Assembly: GCA_001600095.1 (NCBI GenBank)
Contig: BCIX01000004.1
Location: 1,492,586-1,556,585, forward strand
DNA from: Bullera alba
Taxonomy: Eukaryota; Basidiomycota; Tremellomycetes; Tremellales; Bulleraceae
Length of the DNA: 64,000 nt
Direction: 5' to 3'
Shown: piece after piece, positions 56,059 through 64,000 of the stretch
Position numbering within the stretch: position 1 is the stretch's first letter
Layout of the letters: each line of letters starts with the position of its first letter
Notes under the pieces: model-generated
Database searches by the model: none
The model's input: only the letters and a program-made list of their open reading frames with translations
What the model was told of the DNA's origin: nothing
Position numbers and translations under genes: made by a program

Positions 56059-57782
56059 ATGGCTTTCGCTCATCCCGAATACCTCGTTCCCTCGGTGTTC
56101 GCCCTTGTGGCCGCGCTGTACCCGCTTCCATGGCATCTCCGCACGAGAAACATCGCCACGGTGTCCATGATCTTCTGGATGACACTGCTCAACATCGTCC
56201 ACACCGTCAATTGTAAGTCGACGCTGCCAAGGTTTATCTTGCTACTTTACTGATCTCATACAAGGTATCGTGTGGAGCGACAATACCAAAGTCGTCGCCA
56301 AGCCTTGGGGTGACATCTCAGCGACAATCATCGGTGAGCTGGCTCGTGCGCACTGAGTATGGCTATCAGCTGACGTTCCTCAGTTGGCTACAACTATGCT
56401 CTACCGACTGCTCATCTGATCCTCGCCAAGCAGCTGGAGTCGTACACATCCCTCCGAACGTCGTCACCATTATACGACCACACCTCGAGGCGTCGCCACA
56501 GGATGTTCGACCTGTTCGCTACCTTTGCCGTCCCGGTGGTTGGTATCCTCCTTCACCTGAGTATGATGGACCGAAGGTTCTACGTCGTCGAAGGCTTTGG
56601 CCCTCTGCCCGCCACATACTGGGATACATGGGGTGTGATCGGAATGGCTGTAAGTGCGGCCACTAATGGACATTTCAATTTCGGGTGCTGACGATTGCAG
56701 ATCATTCCCATCCTCATTGCCTTCTCCGTGGCGGTATACACAGGTGAGTGATCAAGTTCATGTACGCTCTGCGCCTCATGAACTGACACCATCTCAGTCA
56801 TGGCTCTTGTCAACATCCACCTTCGTCGACAGCAGATGCTCACCATGATCGCTTCTGATGCTTCCGTCAATAAGGATCAGTTCTATAGACTCATGTTCCT
56901 AACTCTCGCCGAGCTGGGCACTTGCGGGTGGGTATCCTCAGTGTCCTTGAACAAGACCTTAGCTGACCGACATTGTCAGCATTCGAGCCATCTTCAACCT
57001 GATGTCCTTCCAGAAGGGCCCGCAACCCATGGGCAACCGTGGTCCCCCATCCCGCAACATGAAGATCATCGAGGAGATGGCTTGGAACCAGATCAGCAAG
57101 TCGGGTATGACAGTTCTCAACCTCAGCTTCTTCACCGTCATTGCCTGCAGCTACACCTTCCTACTGTGTTTCGCCACGAGTGAGTGACCACACCGTCACG
57201 ACTACACAGGAGCTAACGTTTGCTCTAGGCACCGAGACCAAGAAGTTCTACTGGTCCTTGGCACGTAAAGTCTTCCCGTGCATGCCAGAGCGAGACGTCA
57301 ACGGACGTATCTCCAAGCTCGGCTCTCTCGACGACGGGTGAGTCCATCCCTCACCTCAACCTTTCTTGACGCTGACTCTCTCTAGTGGCTCTCGATCATA
57401 CGGCTCGTCTCGGGGCAAAGTACCCACATTGGCCTCTACCACTGGATCCTCGGCCGCGGAGACAGACCTCAAATCGCCCATGTCCCCCACCACTCCCGCT
57501 CTGTACACGTCCGCCCCACCTCCTTCGGTGAACCGCAGTGCGAGGCAGTTCCGCAAGTTCTCCCAGAAGGACATTAGCCTCGAAGAAATGCTCACTGCCT
57601 CCCCGACCGATGGGGTGAACCACCTCGACAAGGATGAAAAGTGGGCCGAGAGCGACTCTGGGTCTATATCCCGCGGTCTGGAGGATGTTGCAGAGGAGGA
57701 CTCCAATGGAGTCTTCCTAGCGCCGTACGAGTGGAAGAAGGAGGACAAGTCCAAGGAGGATGAAGGCCCACATGCCAAGTAG
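56059..57782 (+). CDS. Ste3-type G protein-coupled pheromone receptor
   Basis: A seven-helix class D receptor. The start is the ATG at 56059 (MAFAHPEYLVPS). Helices: 1 VPSVFALVAALYPLPWHL; 2 VSMIFWMTLLNIVHTVNCIVW; 3 ISATIIVGYNYALPTAHLIL; 4 MFDLFATFAVPVVGILLHLS; 5 IIPILIAFSVAVYTVMAL; 6 YRLMFLTLAELGTCGIRAIF; 7 VLNLSFFTVIACSYTFLLCF. The family marks PLPWHLRTRN, WSDN and the first intracellular loop are present. Six or so introns. A Ser-rich cytosolic tail of about 190 residues follows. Helix 6 shows no proline in the place where Ste3 receptors usually have one. The neighbours are not mating-type genes, so it may be a non-MAT Cpr2-like receptor rather than the mating-type STE3. Confidence 0.9.
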
Positions 57783-58054
57783 GCCTCGCTGTATACTTTC
57801 AGGTCGAAGTTGTCCCATAGATTCTGCCGCATGTGCCATATCGTTCATCGAGTATCTTCCACTGTCCTCAGTAGGTCAATCACTAGTCCTGTAGTCCTTT
57901 CTCCCATCTTTGGTCATCTTAGTTTCGTAATGCACAGTGTATTGATCTGAGATACATATCACGGTCTCACAGCGACTCTAGCTAGATCCTTCTACAAAAA
58001 CACTACGCTCTGATTACCCCCGTCGCGAGATTGTACAACATCACACTCTTCGCT
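57783..58054. other. 3'-3' intergenic region
   Basis: 272 bases between convergent genes. No CaaX-ending small ORF or other feature was seen. Confidence 0.35.
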
Positions 58055-60367
58055 CTAGTTCTCCACTCCCATCGCTCTCTGTGCTTCCCGCTCTTCCTCC
58101 CAGTCAATTCCCTCGCCTTTGGCGATCACTCGGAGGTAATACCTCCTCGCCTCGGGCAGCAGGCCATCGGGAAGGATCGTAGGTGGTTCTTGCTCGCTAT
58201 TGCCTGTAGCATCGGCACCAGATTCCATTGACCCTGTCGAATCATGGGGATTGGGTGAGGTGCCGACCTTTGTCGAGCTACCGACCTCCGGATCTATTCC
58301 TGCTCCAGCCTCTGTGGCCTCGCTTTCAGAGGCACCGGCAGCTGCTTTGGCTTGCTCTGCGGCCACTCGACTCGCTTCCGCGGCTTCCTTCGAGAGCTCG
58401 CCCACCCAGACCCTCATCTCCCTCTCCCTGTTCCTGATCGCGCGAGATCTCAAAGCTTCCCACTCGGGAACTAGAGTCACCAGCCATAGTGCGATAGGCA
58501 ACAGAATCCGCCTGACCCATACTGAAGGCGAGCGCCTCGGCCATCGGGCATTTGCGTTCAATTGGCTGAGGTGGAGATGATCGCTGTCGACGTCGAGGTG
58601 TAAGTGGGGTAATATCCGAGTGAGGAGATTGTACCGCGTAAGAGATTGTCGATTGCGCGGTACGGATCCGTTCGCCCCGTTTGCCCGCCTTTGCTGCTGT
58701 CCCGCGGGTCGCTGTTGGGCTTGGGGCCGTTGCTGCGGAGCATTCTGTGGTTGTTGATTGCCAGGAACCGCGTTGATAGGCTGGTGCCCTCCGGCAGAGT
58801 CGCCTTGCGGCAGTGCTACACCTCGTTCATCGGTCCAAGAGAAGCATTGCCTCAGCCGAATAATGACCTGTCCCATCCAGTATCCCCCAGCACCACCACA
58901 CAGGACCCACAAGCGATAGTCGTTCCACTTCATATCACGGCAGAACAACCAAAGCATGAATGCCATCTGACAGGTCATGAAGAAGAATCGCATCATGTCG
59001 TCCATATTGAGTCGCAGGCGGAATTGCAACCGTCGGATCGGACGTCGTGGCGCTTGAGCCTGAGGCCAAGGACGCGGAGCTGTCGTTGTCGGGAGGGTCG
59101 ACTGCATCAATCGCCTAGTATTGGCGAAGGCCTCTGCCATGGCGGCTCGCTGCGATGAAGCGAGAGCTTCCGTAAGTAGAGGGTTGATCAGAGGCAGGAA
59201 ATGGGTGATCCGGAGGTATAGCGTCAATTGGACCAGTTGACTTCTGGCCAGAAGATGCAGGGGCGGCAAGGCCAGATGATACTCGTTGCCACTGGTGTTG
59301 TGTTAATTGATGACGAGCGTTTTTTCTCGTCTAGCCAACTTACTCCATCTCGACCAGTGCGGTCTCGCCTTCGGATCCGTCTTTCCAGGTCCGACCAGTG
59401 GCTTGTACCCACAGCGATCTGACCTTCGCCTCCAGATCACTTCTCTCCGTGGTCGAAAGATCTCCTTCTTCCGCAAAGAGCTTTTGCCAGTCCTCCCAGC
59501 CTTCTTGCCTATCCAGGAATTGCTCGGCGTACGATGCCACTACTGACATTATGGCCTCCTTTGCGACGGAATGCTCGATCGTTGGTGGGGGAACAGTGTC
59601 GTGCCATTCGAGCGGGACGACATCGGTCAGACGACACAGGTGGTATCGCGCCATGAAGAGGAGGTAGTGGATCGTATCGACCAGTGCTTGACTCCTGCGA
59701 GCTCTTCCGGGCATCGTAGAGTGATTGGCGGGCACTGGAAAGGAGTTTTGCGGTGGAACTACGTGTTGAGGGACGGCAGAAGGGGATCGGGACAGGACTG
59801 GTCTTGAAGGTCCTGCTATCCTCCTCGCGACTAGGTGGAACGTATGTAGCTGATGAGGATCTTTCACCTGGAGAGATTCACGAGTCAGCCATATCACGCA
59901 GTGGAGGTCCGGGCCGTAGCTACACTTACGCCTTTTCCAGTGATTTCGCCGATAGTCTCCTCATCCCTTACTATTCTCCCCTGCCACACGACTCTCATCC
60001 CAGTCCTCTCCCATCTCTCACCGTCCTCACCGCCTGCCCATGTCCCACTGGCCAGCGCATCCTTCAAGTCGGCAACCTTCCAGCTCGGATCCACTGAACA
60101 CCCTTCCTTTCTCCTCGCCGAGCCTACATCGCTGAAGGGCGTCACTATAGCGATTCTGACGAAACCCTGACCGACACCATCGGTCATACTACTGGAGCTA
60201 GTACTGCCGTGCTGGGAGGGTAAGTCCTTGGGTTGAGCTTGAGGGGATTGCCGAGGGGCTGGAGAAGCATTATCGAATGGTGGTGCGTGGCGAAATGTCG
60301 ACAACGTCGGCGAGGAAGGCGGTATGTTGGGCCTTTCGTCCCCCAAGTGACGGTTCTCGGGCTGCAT
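58055..60367 (-). CDS. HERP/Usa1-like ubiquitin-like-domain ER membrane protein
   Basis: The start is the ATG at 60367. A disordered N-tail precedes a ubiquitin-like fold: FVRIAIVTPFSDVG, WKVADLKDALASGTW, GMRVVWQGRIVRDEETIGEI, then after an intron DPHQLHTFHLVARRI. Disordered Pro/Gln-rich linkers follow. A membrane hairpin lies near the middle: MMRFFFMTCQMAFMLWLFC and WVLCGGAGGYWMGQVII. Another hydrophobic helix follows later (RRILLPIALWLVTLVPEW), then a charged coiled tail. Domain order UBL-linker-hairpin is that of HERP/Usa1, scaffold of the HRD ubiquitin ligase in ER-associated degradation; Dsc3 of the Golgi Dsc ligase is an alternative. Three exons. Confidence 0.68.
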
Positions 60368-60702
60368 CCTACTCGCGGTCTAAACAGGCAAGCACTGGAG
60401 TTGAGCAACACTTGAATGGATGGTCGTCTCCACGTCGGCCGGTCAGCCAAGACGTCGATGACACCGGCGCGGGAACCGGGTGGCAAAAGCGGATAGCGCT
60501 TGCAGCCTGATTCTTGTAAGCGCTACCAGCGATGACTTTCGTGTCAACACAACTCTTCGCGAGTGATTTCGACGATGTTCATGTCCGTACATCCTCAATC
60601 ACGGCTGCGGTGATCAAGAGAGGGTGTATAGTGGTGTCAGACGAATTTTCAGTGCTCTATCAAGCCCGCATTCCAGGATCGGACCCATACATACCGGTTG
60701 AC
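60368..60702. other. Divergent promoter UBL protein / coiled-coil protein
   Basis: 335 bases if the downstream gene starts at 60703, or only 164 if it starts at the in-frame ATG at 60532. No motif stood out. Confidence 0.35.
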
Positions 60703-63158
60703 ATGTCAGTCACCCCTCCTCGAGCCAGGTTCGCCGAGTACGCCGCTCAAGTCGTTACCTCGCCTTATGGCCGGCCTGTAGAGTAGGTAGCTGCGTTCGA
60801 CCCCTTCAGGACACGCACTTACCTTTCGTTTAGATCCTCTCAGAACCATTGTCGTTGCGATACTTCACTGAACAGTGTCAATGCGCAATTGCTCACCCAT
60901 GGCTGGGTCAAGAAACCCATTGATCTTAACGGGTTGGAAGCTCAAGAACGGACGGATCTACTGGTACTTCTCTTCGAGCTACTTGGGTCATCGACTGTGC
61001 GTAAGACCATCTCTCTCTTGGTCAAGCTGGCCAGTGCAATCGAGACATGCAGTAGCTGACCTTATGCTGGTCCAGTCGAATCTTTCCACTCTGGACGCCC
61101 TGAACGCACGACATAGGACCCTATCGTATGAGCACGAGCGGCTGGCAAAACAGCATGCACAGGTCAGGAACGCCCATACCAGACTACAAACCGAGCTCGC
61201 TGGCTGGAAAGCTCGGTACACCGATCTAGAGAAGATACAACGAGAGGAGGAGGCGAAAGTGAAAGAGCTCAGGGAGGAGGTATCGAGAGGGCGAAAGGCT
61301 TTGGAGGGGGTCAGAATCGCAGCCTCTGTGAGCTGAATTTTCTTGTTGACAATGGAAATAAGAGCTGACGGTGAAGCAGCACGAGTCGAAGAGGACACAG
61401 CTCAAGCTGGATAAGGCGAATGCTCAATTGGCCAAATTGTCAAATGACGCCTCTTTGCTTTCAAGACCACATGGACTGGTGCTTCTCAATGCCATACCCG
61501 GAGGTAGGGCGACAAGCCCAGTAGCTGTGAGCTCCAATTCGCTTCCGTACGTGTGCCAGCTGACCATGATGCAGCCGACACAACACGCTCTGCTTGAACA
61601 AAGCGTCAAGGATCTAGCGGAGATCAGGCGGAGTCTACAGGAGGAGACCGAAGCATTCAGACATGTCGTAGTGTCTACCGGAAATCAACTGCGCGAGGTC
61701 CTAGCCGCTGCAGAGGGCAACGAGGTACGTCCCAGCTTACAAGGTGCCTTTTGCACATCTGATGATGGAGCCGCGCAGGAGCCTGAGAGAGTGCTTCATG
61801 GCCAATTCTTCTCTGTGTCCCCCAGGGACCCACTTCACCGGTCTTTGATTCATCAAGCTGCCTCGTCAACTGCCCATCCCACCATCGCCGACGCAAAGCT
61901 GAAAGCACTCATCTCGGACGTTCGCAGGAAGCTACTCAGTGATGCACCTCGGTCCACCGTACAAGCGAGCAGTGATGGCATGCCGCCCGTGGACTCGGAA
62001 GAGGTGAAACGACAAGAGAGGGAGAGGTTACGAGAAAAGCAGGAGCTCGAGGATAGAGTCAAGGATCTCGAGGTGGAAGTGGTTTGCGCGCAGGCGAGGG
62101 AGGAGGAGGCGAAGAAGTTGGTCGACGAAATGACCGCATTGCAAGCCGCGTGAGTGATCAGCTGCGCAGGCTACCGTGAAAGAAGGCAAAAACAGCTGAC
62201 CCCTAGCAGCGCAATGAGGGCTGCGCAGCTGAAGCATGAGGCAAATGACCCATCGGATCCCCATTCGGAGCTGTACGACCAGAAACGGATGCTGGACGAG
62301 GAGAGGCGCAAGTTCGCAGAAGCAGCTGCGAGATTAGGCCAAGAGAGGAGGCAGCTGGAGGTGAGTCCGATGCCATGTCACGGAATGTGGGTTGATCTCG
62401 GTTTTCAGGTTGAGCGAGAGGCATTCCTGGAGGAACGCCGTCAAGTCGATACAGATTCCATTCTCGCCTTATTGCCGCCCACGCCGACGAACACCAGTCC
62501 GAACAAGGAGGCCGATGTCGTAGACGAAGAGCCCGCGGAGACGGGGATGGCCTCGCTGCTGACCCTACCGCAAACACCCCGGGCAAAGCATAAACACCAT
62601 CCTTCGGCCCCATCTCCATTGTCTGGGGTGATCTCGCCTGGTATGAAGCCCAGGACGCCGAGGCACCATTCCGTGGGCAAGAAACGGAAAACGCCTTTGA
62701 GCCGACTCGTGCTGGAAAAGGCCGTTAGGAAGGGGAAAGAGGTCTCTCAACCACCCACGTCTCGCCCCTCGGTCCAGCTTGGCGGATCGATATTGGGCGA
62801 AGGGGGAAGAAGGGGAAATGCCTCAATCGGTCAGCCAACGCGTATGGTCAGCGGTGGAGGAGGGAAGGTTGGCATGTCGAGTTCAACGACGAAACGGGAT
62901 AGTTCGGGTTCATCCAGTTCGTCCTCGAGCACAACCTCGACTTCCAGCGCAGGAACCTCGACTATCCCTCCATCACATCGGGAGACGATAGCGAGAAAGG
63001 CCAGCGTGAACACTCTGAACACCCTCAAAACGTCTGCAAGCCTGGCGCAGTCCGTCAAGAAGGCTGAAGAGCCTCGACGAGCGAGCGGGAGGGACCTGGG
63101 TAAAGTCGATGGGATCGGTCCAAGGGGTGTGACGGCGAAACCGAAGCCTTGGCGGTGA
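60703..63158 (+). CDS. ADIP/SSX2IP-like coiled-coil protein (Msd1-like)
   Basis: The start is taken at the ATG at 60703 (MSVTPPRARFAEYAAQVV); an in-frame ATG at 60532 would add 57 residues. Exon 2 gives SLNSVNAQLLTHGWVKKPID and RTDLLVLLFELLGSSTV, followed by coiled coil (LDALNARHRTLSYEHERLAK, RLQTELAGWKARYTDLEKI). This order, a small N-terminal helical domain with 'LNxxLxxxG' then long coiled coil, matches the ADIP family (animal SSX2IP, fission yeast Msd1, which anchors microtubules at spindle poles). Three introns (61527-61574, 61725-61778, 62361-62408) are multiples of three and free of stops. The C-terminal 250 residues are basic, Ser-rich and disordered. Microtubule-organising role is an inference from the family. 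Confidence 0.7.
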
Positions 63159-63421
63159 GAGCAGAGGGGTACTAGGAGAAGGTGACTCGATCTGTGATGC
63201 AGCCTCACAGGGGTGCTATGGGAGCTGTTTGCTGCATCTCATGTATAATTGCGGTTGCAGGTGGTCGGCTTGCGTGAGATTAAGAACACACACGTCTTTG
63301 CATTGTCGAGGCTCGCACTCATTCCCCCCGCTCAGCTCATTATGTCCTTCGTTGCTCTTCGTTGCAACGCGCTGAAGCCATCTGATGGTACAATGCATAC
63401 ACGTATGGATCATCCAACCAC

Positions 63422-64000
63422 CTATGAACACCACAACCTGACCTCTCCGTCGGAACCACTGCTGACCAACCAAGGTTTCTGCGGGTGCCATCTGATGTCC
63501 AGCACGCCGAGGCCCTCCGTCACTCGGTGCCCTCTCAGGATCTTGAGCGGGACAATGAGCGGATTCTGCATGAGATCGGTGTAGATGGTGCAGTGGAAGA
63601 TGTGAATGGTGCCGTCGTCTGAGGCCGAGGCAAAGAGGGGGAGAGTGGGGTGGTAAGCAACGCTTCGCAGCGCCTTGGTGTGGTATCTACCCAATGAGTC
63701 AGCGAGACTTCACAAGTGATAGGAAAGGGATGTGGTTTCACTCACCTCAGCGTCTTGTATGGCTTGTTGCTAAGATCCAGGTCGAACCAACTGAGTTTCT
63801 TGTCATAACTGCCCACCAAGACATTATCACCCGCTGGGTGTATATCCAACGAGCTGATCCACTTGACACCCGTCTGCAGCGTCTTGATCAACTTCTGTCC
63901 AGCGAGATCGTACAGTCGGACATAACGCTGGGTAGCGGCGAAGAAGTACGGTTTGAGAGGGTGGAAGCAGACCCTCTGGACGGTGCCCGAGGTCTTCTTG
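63422..64000 (-). CDS. ERB1: Ribosome biogenesis protein Erb1/Bop1, C-terminal part (5' end outside window)
   Basis: Reading from the window edge downwards: [85 protein letters not shown], an intron, [80 protein letters not shown] and RLWCS at the stop (63422). These are the last WD repeats of the Bop1/Erb1 beta-propeller, member of the PeBoW complex (Nop7-Erb1-Ytm1) needed for 27S pre-rRNA processing in the nucleolus. The upstream Bop1NT domain lies beyond 64000. High sequence identity to the family leaves little doubt. Confidence 0.94.

Overview
The window is nuclear chromosomal DNA of a basidiomycete fungus, most likely a Tremellomycete (Cryptococcus/Kwoniella/Saitozyma/Trichosporon side). 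Genes are densely packed on both strands and cut by many short introns of about 45-70 nt, with GTGAGT-like donors, CTGAC/CTGAT branch motifs and CAG/TAG acceptors. Exons can be very small (6, 9, 15, 17, 23 and 24 nt were found). The gene content (Tom40, Mcm6, Elp2, ALA synthase, proteasome subunits, a Ste3-type receptor, glycerophosphocholine acyltransferase) is eukaryotic and fungal. No operons, Shine-Dalgarno sites, CRISPR arrays, insertion sequences, phage genes, rRNA or convincing tRNAs were seen.

Layout. 0-13 kb: TOM40 (-), a nucleolar-looking basic protein (+), a 4-kb coiled-coil protein (-), a secreted Ser-rich protein (-), an unrecognised seven-exon gene (+) and a Zn2Cys6 transcription factor (-). 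13-18.5 kb: an L-arabinitol/xylitol-type dehydrogenase divergent from that factor, a Pst2/Ycp4-type quinone reductase (-), and a 121-residue protein split over five exons (+). 19-26 kb: SH3BGR/thioredoxin-fold protein, CCDC47-like ER protein, ATP synthase subunit d, PABPN1-like RNA-binding protein, Rpn9. 26.7-35.9 kb: mitochondrial uL10, MCM6, Ydj1-type Hsp40, PP4 regulatory subunit R2. 36-48 kb: an extended SDR/epimerase, ELP2, HEM1, GPC1, amidohydrolase. 49-53 kb: PaiB-like FMN-binding protein and two paralogous short-chain dehydrogenases facing away from each other. 53.8-64 kb: PRE8, a Ste3-like seven-helix receptor, a HERP-like UBL membrane protein, an ADIP/SSX2IP-like coiled-coil protein, and the 3' part of ERB1.

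Most genes are independent housekeeping genes sharing short divergent promoters or facing tail to tail; they do not form one pathway. Possible functional pairings are the Zn2Cys6 factor with the polyol dehydrogenase (shared promoter carrying a CGG-N8-CCG palindrome) and the two SDR paralogues. No wholly new system is evident. The best leads are the microexons and the splice-created CaaX tail, the Ste3-like receptor that seems to lack the TM6 proline and has no pheromone gene beside it, the unrecognised multi-exon gene with a GC-AG intron, and stop-free 3n introns that permit retention isoforms. All exon joins were inferred by eye from frame continuity and splice motifs, with no transcript data.
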